From Delphinus delphis (Eukaryota > Chordata > Mammalia > Artiodactyla > Delphinidae), in NCBI RefSeq assembly GCF_949987515.2, contig NC_082684.1:43986006-44050005 (forward strand): DNA of 64,000 bases, written 5' to 3'. Below the pieces are notes generated by a model that was not told the origin of the DNA, ran no database searches, and saw only the letters and a program-made list of their open reading frames with translations. The first letter of the stretch is position 1. The number at the start of each line of letters is the position of its first letter. A program made the position numbers and the translations under genes. Shown here one piece after another: positions 1 to 14,200 of this stretch.

Positions 1-2071
1 TTAGAACTGTCCTCATTAGTGAGTCAAGCAAATGTACATTCATCAACAATCATTACCTATGAACCAGCAAGTCAAATATAAAGTGGTGAGATAAAATTTG
101 ATAATGAAAGTACTGAACTATTTTATTAGTTCAATTCCCTCCATATTAAGAATAACAGGATCATCATTATGATTGGTATTCCTCTAAGTGCTAGAGTCCA
201 AATGAAGTCTGACCAAAAACGCACTCAAAATGGTCACCTGGAAAGCTGAGTATTGTGTGGTCTTCATATTTTAAATGTAACCAGTATTCTGCCCATTAAA
301 CTTTCAAGGCAATATAAAATGAAAAGAAAAAGTTTTCTTTAAAAATAAGGAACTATAAATGATCCCATCAACAGGAAGATTTTATTTTCACCAAATTTAT
401 GTATCTTTATTTAAAAAATACTTGTCATCATGTTCACTTTCAAGACACTACACTGAGCAAGGAGCAGCTTTCCCTTAAAAAAAAAAACGTAACAAAAAGG
501 CAACAAACTTTCCTGAAAGGGGGCTTTTACCAACTGTTAATGGAGGTAGGGTTTTTAAAAATACAGTAATTATAGCCATAAAATAAAATTCAAACCAAAT
601 CCTAGAGCAGAAGTAAAGCATATCCAAATTAATGAAAAAACAATACATTCCTACAAAACATTTTTCACAGAGAATGAATCTTTTCTTTAATGGGTACCTA
701 GGTTTTCCAGTCAAATAAATTATCCATCACAGGTTTCCTGACTCCATTGAAAGCAATCAACTTTAAAATTAATTACATTGCACAGATTGGCCAAAACACA
801 ATGTAACTAATGAACATGGTGATGGCTATTAAGAAAACCTATAGAACTCATTCCAAGAATTTTCCATTTCTCCCTTTAGTTCTTCTGGGAACTAATAAAG
901 CAAAGCTCCTCCAAGAATTTGCACAAGTAAGTGAAAAGAAAATAAAATCAGTTTAAAACAGATACAGTGCACCTTGGAATTTATTTTCAAGACCAAGAAC
1001 CAAAAGCGAAGCATTTTAAGAAATGGAAGCAATGTGAATCCAAACCAAGTGGGAAAAAAGTTCCAACTACTTTGTAAAAGCTGTTCCTCACAGCTTAGTA
1101 ACAATTTTGATTAAATAAAATCATACCAATTTACATTAATTTTTCTACTCTTTTCCAAAAATTCCCTCACTCTCAAAAAAAAGTGCATCTAAAACCCAGC
1201 AATTCCCGGCTTCATCAACTTTTCTCATCCCTTTTGAGTCATTTCTCAAAGATTTTCCAAGTAGATTCAACTTCTTACTGTAAGAAAAGAAGGGACTTCT
1301 ACAGTAAACCACTCTGTCACTCACCTGGAAAAAGTATCCAAATTATAAAAATCTGAAATAATTTATTACCAAATTTAGAATTTAAATAAAAACAAAAGTT
1401 TGCTTGCAAAGGCCTTAAAGAAAAGGAAAAGGTAGCATGCATTCAAAAACTATAGAGATGAAGACAAATATACTTATCTACACAGGCACTGGCAGACGCA
1501 ATTTAATTGTTATCTTTACTCATTGTTAAGACACACCCAACCCTACATAACATTTTTTTTCATTCACTAATCACTGAGGTACCAATATTCAAGAATGGAA
1601 ATTTAATATTGAAAAAATAAAACCTAAAATTGAAGCTTTTCCCCCACCCCCTCAGAAAACTATGGCAGGTTTCGTGTGAAATGTTAGTATACTCAGAGAT
1701 TTTTACAATCTACATTGGCTTTTTTAAGGAACAAAAATCATGTTCCACTTCCTGGTTCTGTGATAAAATTATCACTGTGTAAATAACAATGTCAGCAGAC
1801 TTTGCAAATGAACAAACAAGTCTTGGCTATCAACTGGCACATCTTGTTGGTACCAAAAGAACTCTTTAAGTTTAAAACAATCTCTTTTAATTCAGAACAA
1901 ATGCGCCATGCCAAAGTGCAACAAATATTGTGCGACACTCAAATGAGACACTGACAGATAAGAGCTGCATGGAAATCACTAAATCCACCTGCAAAGCAAT
2001 TCTGTACAAATTGCATTGCATGCAAAGGTCGATTCTGCATCGTTGGAAAGTTGTTCCTTGATGTCAGTTTC
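1..2071 (-). other. NAA30: Probable NAA30 3' UTR (partial, runs off window)
   Basis: AT-rich sequence directly downstream of the NAA30 stop. No other gene, obvious interspersed repeat or ORF with recognisable similarity appears. Several minus-strand AATAAA words occur, but none is clearly the cleavage signal, so the 3' end cannot be placed. The assignment rests on position and on the absence of recognisable transposon sequence across 2 kb, which fits a conserved long UTR. A transcript could confirm the length. Confidence 0.6.
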
Positions 2072-2209
2072 TCAACGCAGCCACAATTTAAGTCGCAGTG
2101 CATCAACTCCATTTAAATAGTATCTGAACAGCCTCTTATCTCGAACAAAACCAAGATTTTCATAAAGTTTCAAAGCAGACTTATTCGTTATTTCTGTTTC
2201 CAAAACAAC
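2072..2209 (-). CDS. NAA30: NAA30 coding exon 4 (V318-R362, stop)
   Basis: The acceptor is a T-rich tract ending GAAG; coding starts GTT GTT TTG (VVL) and ends CTG CGT TGA. It encodes the last GNAT strands and helix, including [13 protein letters not shown], the alpha4 signature of GNAT N-acetyltransferases, and ends in KLWLR. No stop or frameshift is seen. Confidence 0.96.
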   Translation of the reverse strand, partial: VVLETEITNKSALKLYENLGFVRDKRLFRYYLNGVDALRLKLWLR

Positions 2210-5200
2210 CTTCAAAAAAAGAGAGAAAACTAAGTTATAATTTTATAATATTTGAAACTAATTTATAATTTCATAATTTGACAAATCACTTATAAACAAT
2301 AAGATCAAATATTTAAGAAAAAGAAACTACATTTAATTGTCTTAAAGTTGATGGTGAAAACAGTAAATATTAATGACGTACAGGAAGAACCCAGAAAAAC
2401 AGTCATCAGAATTATAAAAGTCGACGGGGCGAGAGAGAGTCATGGACATATACACACTAACAAACGTAGTAAGGTAGATAGCTAGAGGGAAGCAGCCGCA
2501 TGGCACGGGGATATTGGCTCGGTGCTCTGTGACAGCCTGGAGGGGTGGGATAGGGAGGGTGGGAGGGAGGGAGACGCAAGAGGGAAGAGATATGGGAACA
2601 TATGTATATGTATAACTGATTCACTTTGTTATAAAGCAGAAACTAACACACCATTGTAAAGTAATTATACCCCAATAAAGATGTTAATAAAAAAAAAAAA
2701 AAAAAAAGATTATTAGTTTACCTGAAAAAAAAAAAAAAAAAAAGAATTATAAAAGTCAAGGGTGGGGTGGGAACACTGGGGACATTTTCTTTTCTATTGA
2801 TTTTTGTGAAATGTTTGGAATTTTTGGCAATGAGAATATATGTTTTATACTAAAACAAAGATGAATTCGTTTCCTGTATAGTGTGACAAAAAAATGAAGA
2901 AAAAAATCAACAATCAAAGATTTAAGAAAATAAACCAGTACTTGAAACTATTCAGATTGACCTCCAACTCCTATATTTTCATTAATATGTCATCCTTTAT
3001 CCTGGCGACAACTACCATATTTGTCTACAGTCAAGACCAGAGTCTGAAAACTATCGTCCTTAGACCAAATATGCCCACTGCCTGTTTTTGTAAATAAAGT
3101 TTTATTGAGACACAGCCATGTCCATTGGTCTGCATGATGTTTATTGCTGCTTTCTCAATACAAAAGCAGACCTGAGCAGTCGCACCAGAGACCTGTGGGC
3201 TGCAAAGCCTAAAATATTTACTATCAGGCTCTTTGTAGAGAAAGTTTACCAAACCTAGATCAAAGGTACCAAAACTTTAGTGTACCTGGAGGGCTTATTA
3301 AAATAGATTGCTGCACCTCCCCTCCAGAGTTTCTGAGTAGGTTGGGGGTGGTGCCCAAGAAGCTGCGTTTTTTAAAAATTGCCAGGTGATGTGGATCGCT
3401 GCTGGTAAGGGGACGACATTCTGAGAACTACATTCTGAGAATGTCTAGACACTATGGATATCAACACTTAACAGAGGTATTAACTTCTATCTGGGTCTTT
3501 TAAAATATTACTGAACTAGTGGCCCTGACAATGAAGAACTGATACTTTTGACTATTATGTGATGTTCTTCTACTTTACTTCTACCTTCCCCTACCAAAAT
3601 ATCCTCTATCCCATCCTCCCAACTTTTACATACATAGCTCTATTTGCCTTTCTATTGATTCTCTACCTACCTCACTGAGAATCAACACAGTGAGTCACAG
3701 TTACTGTCGGGATGTTATAACCCCGAGGTGTTTGGAGTGGGAAAAAAGGGCAAAGTATAATTAAACAGAGGCCCAAGTAAAGCCTACGAGTCTCTTCCTG
3801 TTCTATCGCAAGCTATAAAAAAAAAAAATCTGACAAGAATTCAAGCAACAGATATAAATAATAGAGAAAAGACTGTACTTCAACTCATCGGATCCAAAAA
3901 ACTCATGATCAACTCCTCTACAATTCCGCACATCAGTAACAAGATCTCCATCCCATCAATGCCTCAAACCTAAAACCTAAGAGTCATCTCTGTACCTCCT
4001 TCCTCTCCACCCCGCTACATACATCCAGGCATTGAGTATTTCAATTTTCTCTCTTAAATCTCTCTTAAACTGATCCTCTTCTTTCTATCCCCATTGACAA
4101 CATTCTAGTCTAAGCTGCCATCAACTTTTATTATAAATACAAGAACCTCCTAACCCAAAGGTCTCCCACTCTAGGTACAGTGATGCTCGTTAATTCCCTG
4201 CTTACAATCATTTATTGACTCTCTTTTGTCCTCAAGAAAACGTCCACAATCTAACAGTAATCTAAAGAGACCTAAAAGGTCCGTCAAGATATGGCCTCTA
4301 CCTACCTTGCTAATTGTGTTTTAGGTCTCCCCCCGTTACTCGCCACGATCAACACTAAACTTTAAGTTTCTGGAACCCACCATTATCTTTCCTACCTTAG
4401 ACCTTTCACATAAGCTGTTTTTTCTGTCTGGAAGAACACTCTTCCCATCCTCCTCTTCTTGCTTTTGGCCTTAGCATGTCACTTCCAGACTGGGTAGAGT
4501 ATCTCTTTCCCTTCATACTACCCCACAGCACTTGGCACTGCTCCTTGTTCAACTGCACTTTCATTCAATGTTTGATGAGTATGACATCTTTCCCAGCTGG
4601 TGAGCCCAACAAGGACAGGGATCATGGGTACCTTGTTCACAGCCATTTCCTCTGCACGTAACACACTGCTTGACACATAGAAGGCTCTTAAACATTTGTT
4701 AATTATATATGCCCTTAGTACCTTTCATTATATTACATACATTACATAAATAGGAAACAAATGAAAGTACTGCCACGCTTTTAAATGACCAGAGTACTCA
4801 AACAGAAAGTATCATCTTACAGCAATTACCTATGCAAACAACTCATGAGAGCAAATCACACACTAATCCAAACTTTAAAAAGATCTAAAACCAAGTCATT
4901 AATAGTTCAAGATCAAGGGAAAATGTTCCTATAAAAGTTATACAGCAAGCAAACTGGTTCAAGATGAAAATAAAAAGTCAACAATTTCTCTCTGCTCTTA
5001 AAAAAATGGAATTTAATGTTCAGTAATGTATGCCATCCTCCAGTTTGGAACACCCCAGTCTGGTCAATGCAATTTACCAGTTTGGAACTATTCTCTTGAG
5101 TAATTCCTAGAATTCTGTTTTATGCCAGCACCTAATTACAGCTAAAATGTTAAATCAAAACAATATGAGAAGCAATAAAGCTGCAACAACTCAAAACTTA

Positions 5201-8200
5201 GAACTGATTTCACAGAAATAAAAAGGAGAGCGACAGTGTAAAAAAAATAATACTCTTTGAAGGCTTACTAAGTGCTACGTAAAGCATTTCACATGCATTA
5301 TCTCATATTACATGCATATGTCATAATGTTATTTTCACAAGAACCCTATGAAACAGATATATCTCTAACTTACAAGTGAATGAAACTCAAGGCCACCAGT
5401 AGAACAAGAATAAACCAGACTCCAAATGTGAACTAGAGCTTAATAGTATCCACTCTTCTGTACCTGTGATTGCACCCCAAAGTAAAACAAAGCAGTGAAT
5501 GGGAGATCTAACATAATGAAGGGGATCCAGGTCCATATTCATTAATATCCAGCAATCTAAACTATTCAAAACACAGCTGAGGCTAACTATAGCTACATAA
5601 ATATACACTTGACGTGTAAGTTAAGAGTTGAATTCAGGTTTGTTGGCATCCTAACGGATTAATAAAATAAAGCCCAATTTACAGAAAAACATTACACAAA
5701 GTGCTAACACCTTGGTTAAAATGAAAAGATTCTCTCAGCACACTCACATTCTCTAATCAAAGAGATCATGTATTATTTGACACAACAGAAAACGCCACAA
5801 AAGAAGTAACTACTTTTTAACACTTAATTACGAAATTCTTATAAACATACTAAAAGAGGATCTGGGTTTATACTGGAAACTCTCTATAAAATTATTCTTT
5901 TAGTTCACATCATGGGAATATTATATAGGAAGCCAAAGCATAATAAGGTTATTTTAATCCTAAAGAAACTTGGCTAAGTTGAATTCTACTTAACAGAAAA
6001 TAAGGGTTACAGTGAAGTTCTACGGATTCTCTCAGGAACAAACCATTGTCAGGATGAGCCAAACCATTACAGTTTAGAAAACCTTTTTTAATATTACAGG
6101 CTAGGAGCTCCTGGAGGGACGGCAAGCACTATTTTATTGTCTAGCACCTCACAGGCCTTACACCGACAATCTGACTGAACAATTTTACTGCTCTTCATAA
6201 CATCCCTTTAAGATCAGAACCACCATTACATTGCACAAAGAGACAGATTTAAGAAGTTAAATGACTTTCCTATAATCACACAACTATATCGACAGAAGAT
6301 GGATCTAGAACCCAGGCTTATCATATCCAGATCTTTAACTAGGCCAAACTACTCAACCAAAAATCCTTACAGTTTAAATAATTCCATTTTACTCTGTTCC
6401 TTACCTAGCTGCCCTGTCTCACAGCCAAACTATATGTTTCCAATGAAACTAAAAATGTTAAACATATCATTATTAAACACAAAAAGCTTAAAAGTCATCT
6501 TGTACATTACTATAAAATGTATGTTATTTTGTTAACATGTAACAGGTTTATTATTGGTTATTTAAATAAATTTCCCACTGTTGGTGGGAATGTAAATTGC
6601 TACAGACATTATGGAAAACAGTGTGACGGTTCCTTAAAATTAAAAATAGAACTATCATATGATCCAGCAATCACACTTCTGGGTATACAACCAAAGAAAG
6701 TAAAATCAGGACCTCAAAGAGGTCCCCATGTTCATTACAGCATTATCACAGTAGCCAAGATAAGGAAACAACCTAAATGTTCATCAACAAATGGATGGAT
6801 AAAGTGGTGCGTGCTGCCAGTGTGACAACACGGGTGAACCTGGAGGGCATTACCCTAAGTGAAATGCATCAAACATAGAAAAACAAATACTGCGTGATCT
6901 CACTTATATACAGAAACTAAAACAGTCAAACTTAATAGAAGCCGAGTGTAGAATGGTGGCTCCAAGGGGCTGGAGATAGACGAAAATAGGAAGATGCTGG
7001 TCAACTAAAAATGTTTTAAGGTCACATACTGCACACTTAACCTCCATTAAGAAATTCTGATTCCAGTATATTTTCATCATTTATGAGTTAGTTCTGAGTA
7101 TTAATATCGTAGTAACCATACCATAAATCTAAAAAAAATTTTGAAATTTAAATTTCCAGAGGTGAACATTTCAGGGACATCTACAGCTTAAAAAGTACTG
7201 TTCATCATGCTGCTCCATTCATTCTAATTTATTTCCCAAAAAAGTACATAAAAGTAAATGGCCACCATGTGGGTTCATTATTTTAGGTACACAAGAAAAC
7301 TCATTCATGTTATTTGTATATATTTTTCTTACTGTCTCCCCTAATGTAAAACCCAAGCTCAAGAAGCTTCTCCTAGTAGCCACTAAATGTTTGGCAGCTT
7401 GACCACATAGAGGAGTAACCAAATTCAAGCTAGTTTAGCAATACAGGTAATGCATTTCTTACTCATGAAGTAATGAATCCACCTGTTTCTTTTTCTGATG
7501 CTATAACTTTTTAGTCAGATCCAAATATACACAAAATGGAAAAGATCTTTAGCTACGCTGTTTAAACATGTCTAATTCTGATATAAAAAGTTAGGAAAGT
7601 CATAGTAAAGGCAAAATGAAAAGATCTATTAGACCAGAAGAATAATACCATTGTTACTTGGGCAAAAGCAAGATCTACATTTCAACTCTGTGAAATGTAC
7701 AGATCTACATTTCAACTAACCTCAGTTTAATTCACTCTGAATTTATCTTAAAATGACAAGTGGCAACCAAAAGCAATATAAACATGACTCAAGGTCATAA
7801 ATAAATTCTGCAAACAGAACAGAAAGTAAAAATTGGATGTGTACAGTAAAGCTTCATAGAGATTTCCAAATGTATCTCTCTTAATAGGCTCATAGATTCA
7901 AAAATCTCTCTAAGATTGAAAAAACAGCAGCACGACCTAAGCAGTAGAAGATGTAATTTAAAACCCTTCACAAATGTCTTTCTGATAATTTGTCAAAATT
8001 TCTTAACACTTTAAAAGAAAGGAAGATTGACCTAACTTAATGAAAGTAACATCACATGTCAGTTATTTTATAATTTGGTCATTGTATTCTTGGAGAATTA
8101 TAATTTCAAAGTTTTCCTCAGAACCATGAATTATATACAAAACTATTTTTATATATAATTGCTTTATCAAAGGGTACTTTAATAACTTGGTTAACCCTGC

Positions 8201-11200
8201 AGATATATATTTTTTTCAGATTTTTTTTTATGTACACACACACAAAAAAAGACGATTGCTGTTCTTAGAAGCTTAGAGAGAAAGACAAGTTAAAAACTAA
8301 TTAGACTGGGAGATGGGGATTGACATATATACACTAATATGTATAAAATAGATAACTAATAACCTGCTGTATAAAAAAATAAAACTAAAAAAAGAAAAGA
8401 ACTAAAAAACAATTTTTTTAATGAAAAAATAGACAAATCGAAATTCAAAAGTCCACCCCCCCAAAAAAAAGAGGCATAGGTAAGATACTGTAAACACAAA
8501 ACTGATCATTCAACCAATATTTATGAACCATGTACTCTATCACAAATGCTGTACTAAGTACTAAGAATACAGCAGTAAACAAGAAAAGGTATCTCTGCTC
8601 TCAGTGGCTAAGGCACAGTCTCTGAACAAGTAAATTTAAGAATTTAAGCATAGTAAGTATTACAGAAAGGGAGGTAAAGAAAACCACAGAAGGTGGTTTT
8701 CAAGGAAAACTTAAAAGGAGTTGTTGATATCTGAATTGGGTCTTAAAGACTGAGAAGCATTTTAATAAGCAGAGGAAGACCAAGAAGCTACTGGGTCTAG
8801 CAAATACAAAGTAGTTACACTGGAGTGGAGGGGAAAGAAACCAAACCAAACAGGATGAGATGGTAATATAAGGAAGTAGAACCAACAAACACACTACCAT
8901 CAAAAATTAGAAGGGTAAAGAGGACAGAAGAGTTTGTTGCTTATATGGTTTAAAACTCAATGAAAGGGAAAGGGAAAGCCTAATAAAGAGTAAGCAAGAG
9001 TTCTGTCCCTTTCTACAGCAAATCCTTTATCTGAACAATATGGGGCACAGATAACCAATTTTTTTAAACCATGGAAGACTTCCCTAATCCAGAGGCAGAG
9101 CTATTCAAACTGCACAAACCATCCACTTAAAACCATACAACAGAAATAAGTTCATGGAACTATACCCATTTCAGTCTAAGATTGAGTAAAACTCATTGCT
9201 TGAAAAGTAAGAAAAATGAATCAGAATTTTAAGCCCACAATGAATAGTTCTACCATAAAATGTATCACTAATTTAGGCCTTAACCTTAAGACTATAACAA
9301 TATAACCAAAATCTCATCATTCCTCAGAACTTTCAAAGAAAAACCAACACTATTTAAACATTTGATCAGTTAAGGTAAAGCATACTACCTGTCTCATAGG
9401 CAGTAACTAGGATAACTCAGAAAAGGCTTTCATAAGGGACATAATACTCCCTCCTTATAACATCCCTGTTCACTGGGAACCACACTACTCAGTAGAGGAT
9501 CAAAACATGGTCTTATCATCCCAAAGATTTCTCCGAACTGTTAAGCAGCTTTTGTGAAGCCTGACTTCTATGCTTGATGAGCTGTCTAAGCCAATATAGC
9601 CATGGTCCATATTGGACTTACACTGATGAAAAAATTTATATTCAATTTTATACTCAAATTTTAGTTACCAATGATGTAGATAATCAGGGTATCTTTTACT
9701 TTTTTTTTTTTACAGATCATCACTGTACCTTTTACATTTTGAAATTAAGAGCTGTGAATATGAGATCCTTTGCCATGTGTGAATTTTCTTATTCGGGGTA
9801 AAAAAATTAAATATCCGTAAATCCCAGGATGTCTTCCCCGTGCTGCCCAATATGTCTGTAGGCCTTCTCATACAACCACGGTTTAGTGTGATCTGTCAAA
9901 CTACGAACTATGAATGTGGACAAGGAGCGTGAGAATACTCTGCTGTACATCTGTACTGACATGGAATCCTGTTCATGAGTTACTGTTAAGTGGAAAAAGC
10001 AGTTATAGCAAAATAACTGTGATTTCATTTGTAAAAAAAATATGTGTAAACATCTGCATTCACATGTGCTTAGAAAATGGGAGGATGCAAACTGCAAGAT
10101 TAATAGCAGCTATTAGTGGAAAGAAAGATGAAGAGTTGAAAAGCGTGAAGATGGTAAAAGAAAGGACTTTGCACCCCAAATACACACAAATAATGATGGT
10201 TAGTGACTGTGAATAAATTCTGTACCAAAAAAACCCCACTTAAAAAAAAAAAAAGTAACCAAAACAAGTTACTTATTGCAGTCTGAGAAAAAAATTACCT
10301 AATTTCAAGTATTTTGAGAACTCTCTAAGGCACATTTGCCCTCCAATAATAAAGACAAGTGTTAGCAGTAATGCTCATAAAATTACTAGCACAACTCTGG
10401 TCCTTCTTAGTCACCACTGTTATATTAAAGATATCTGTACTTCCCTAGTTTATACTTATCCCCTTCCACATTACATAATAGTAAATCTTAACATTCCCAA
10501 CCATCACTATTATTTATTGAGCACCTACCGTATGTAAAGCACAGTGCTGCAGGATACAAAGATACTACCTGCCTTCAGGCCTTACAAACAATCTGAAGAG
10601 AGAAGACGCTTTTATGCTAATTTATAGATAGATCTACATTTAAAAAGTGGTTGTCTTTCCCTCCCTCCAGCCTTATTATTTAATGCTGAGATTTTTTTCA
10701 AATGTGAAATGTTCTTCATATGGGCTGACAGTTGGCCCACAGGAAAAAAAAAAAAAAAAGTATTATTTAGAGAGAAACCAAGGCCAATACACAAGTAAAT
10801 TACAATAAGGTTTATAATAAGAGCTACCTTAAATGATTTAACTGATAACAAATCAGAGTTCTGAATACCATTTACTAAAAATATCTAAAATTTTACCTTT
10901 ACATTCTGACACAAATTTTAGCTCCCATTATCATCTTAAAATTTGTTCTAGGTCAAAGTTCATATGTTTTTCAACGGAATGTAATTTTCAGCACGTTACA
11001 TTTGTATAATAATAGCTTGCAATGAAATCTGCAGTACAATTTATTATGGGCTATTTATAAAAATACCCAGTAGAATACAGCCCAGGATAAAAGGTCTTAA
11101 ACATTTAGGAAGACTTACCTCATCACAGTCTCCTTCAACCATAGCATATATAGCTTTCTTAACCAAGTTAGTACCTAGAATACAGAGCTGAGTATTAATG

Positions 11201-14200
11201 AAGTAAAAAATGTAATTAGTTTCTTAAAGATACCTAAATTATAATACTCATAAGAAGCAAAGAAATGTCAAATGCTGGGTTCTACCCTGAATGAGATACA
11301 CAGATTATCTCAAATAAGTGGGGAAAAAAATTTAGACTTAAAACTGAGAGCCCAATAGGACCTGTGCATAGCAATACAAGTTTCCTCTTGAAAGACCTAT
11401 CTCCTGATATATATCCTTTTCTCAGGTGTAAATGCTGTTTAATTCCAAGAAAAAAGGTAAGATATGGCCAGAGCAACCCAGGAACTTCTTCAGCTGGTAA
11501 GAACTCACTCCATGACCTTTGAGCCAATCTTGCCAAAGATCACACCAGAATTGCTGTGACCCAGAGTGGGCCCAAGACACTGTGTTAGTTTCCACAAACC
11601 TTATAGTAAGCCTGGGCACACCAAATGACGTCAGTGGTGTGTCTGTATCCTAGTTTAGGGTCAGATATACTTAGCACATTAAAGGGAAAACAAATGCTAA
11701 ATCTGATCTTAAGAGAAGAAATCCAAATTTTCTCTCTCAATTTTCAAACCATGAATACAAGCAAGCACACGTTACATGGGCCATACAAAATATGTCTGAG
11801 GGCCAGGATGCAATCTTCAAGGCACTGGTTTCTGCCCTCTGAAGTAGCCAGGCAATTTGCCTATCATTTTCCATGAGTCCTTACCAGCTCTTTTTAATAC
11901 ATCAAAGACTCAAACTTGGCTTGTATAACAAGCCCAATTCATTAAACATCTTAGTGGCAAACTAACACTATAAGAAAAGTTGGCTGAACCTAATGTACTA
12001 AGTAAACCTATTCATAATGACTTCTCATGATGTCTCAGATTGTGTGAAGCAGTCTTAAACTGGACACTCATAGTTTAAAAAGAAAAAACTACAAGTGACA
12101 AAACTGCTAGTAATTAAATACTGGTACAGGCATCAAACTCTTTTTTCATGAATACTTACTTAGCTTCAGTACCTCTCAGAATGTGCCATGCTCAGACAAG
12201 TGCTTATCTACCTGATCCTCCATCTTGAACAAAGAGTCAGTAGGTCTTAGACACTATGACAGCTGTTCTTAACAGGCTTACATCACAGCCACCTTCAGCC
12301 CTACTTCTAACAGGACAAATAAGATTCTCAAGGGGAGGGGCTTAAGCATTTGTTTTTAAACCACCCAGATGATTCTAATGACCATTATAAACCATGAGTA
12401 TAAGATTAACTGCAAAGGCCAGGAAAGGTAGCCCAGGAAAGAGATGAGTTTGGGAATAGTAGTAAGAAACAATTCTCCTTTTTCCTGGTCCTTCCCGAAT
12501 TGCTAATATAATGTTTGATGACTAGTACTAAATAATGGTAACAATTTCTCCATAATTTTGCCTTGATTGAGGACCACTTAACCCAAGTACACACAGCTGC
12601 TTGAGTGCTGTGATCAAGCACCCTAATAATGCTATTAAAAACTGCAGAACTTAGTATAATGCAAAGCAGTTTGGATATGATCAAAAAAATGTCTGGAGAT
12701 GAAAACTGATCACCTTCTAATTGTTAGAAAGATAATCTCTCAAATAATTAAACAGTAATAAAGGAAACAATTCATTTTTAAAACATTTTGAAAATATTTT
12801 GAAATAAAAGCAATCAATTTTCTTCCCTCAGCTTCATGCTCATTTCTACATACTATTTACATTTAAGTCTTCTGCTTCAAAAAAAAAAATGAAAATAACT
12901 TAGGCATTTTTTTGTGACATAATATTTTTCTTACCAATGCCATTTCTCCTGTATTTGGAATCCACGGCTAACATGGCTATATAACCTCTGCGGAACATCT
13001 TTTTGTGCATATCCAACTTGCAAACGATGGCACCTACACACTCCTCCCCTACCATGGCCTTAAAAATAAACAAACAGTTACAAAGAATACATTGCCATCA
13101 GGTATTGCATAATTACCCACAGAAACAGCAGCCAACCATTGGTCAGTATTTCTGAGGGAGGAAGAAATAATGAGAATTCTAGCAAGAGAGCAGTCACAGA
13201 AGTGTCAGAAATCTAAATCCCAGAACTCCTTCAAATGTTCTAGTTTTAAAATCTTACAACATTCTTTAGGACATGAATTTCTTAGGCTCATTATTAAAGC
13301 CTAGGGGGAAAAAAAAAGCAAATTTCCACATGGTAAACATTCAAGTACTTTATGAGGTGCTTACAATTAGTTGCAATAAAGAGCTACATGTTTAAGATCT
13401 AGGAAAGGGGAAACATGTGAAAATAATTTTTTAAGAAAGTCTTTTCATTAGATATCACAAAATATTGTGAAACTTATCAACAGAGTACTATAAATTTATA
13501 TTTAATTATAATAAAGTTTTAGTGAAAGACAGATATAAGACATAATATTTACACCTGAATAATAGTTAGATTTTGATCAGGGAAAAAAAATCTAAAAGAA
13601 AAAGGATTATTTTTAAGGTATTCCTTAGATCCTACCCAAGGGGTTTTTGTTATTGAAGGACTACAAAAACTAGATATACGATGGTCTCATTTTTAGGGCT
13701 CTACTGACAGTGTGAGTCATTGCCATAAAGCTCACAGAATATCTAGATCTCAAAATCAAAGCTTCATATTAAAGCAAAAGCTGTAATTTTTACAGAGCTT
13801 TCTATTTTAATAAAAATGTACAGCCTTCCACACAAAGATTACTTATTAAATAAAAGCTAATCAGCCTCCATTTTCATTAAAATTTCCAGTATCACCATTG
13901 AAAATATGTTTTTCAAAAATTCCATCACCAACAAAAAGTTCTAGTAAATATTGTACTCTGGTAAATATAAAGGGCAATAGTTCCAATTGTTTAATAATGT
14001 GTCAGACAGAAATACTTGTTTGCTGTAAAGAGCCCTCATAAAAAAAATATGAAAGCTTCAAATCATCTCTTAATAAAATTAACTTTTCAGAAACTATTTC
14101 AACAACAAAAACCAGGAATGGGTTAAAAAAAAATCAATAAGCAAAGCCCAATTTACACTTAATACCTCTCTTATCTTGAATCTGTTATGACTTTTTTTAG

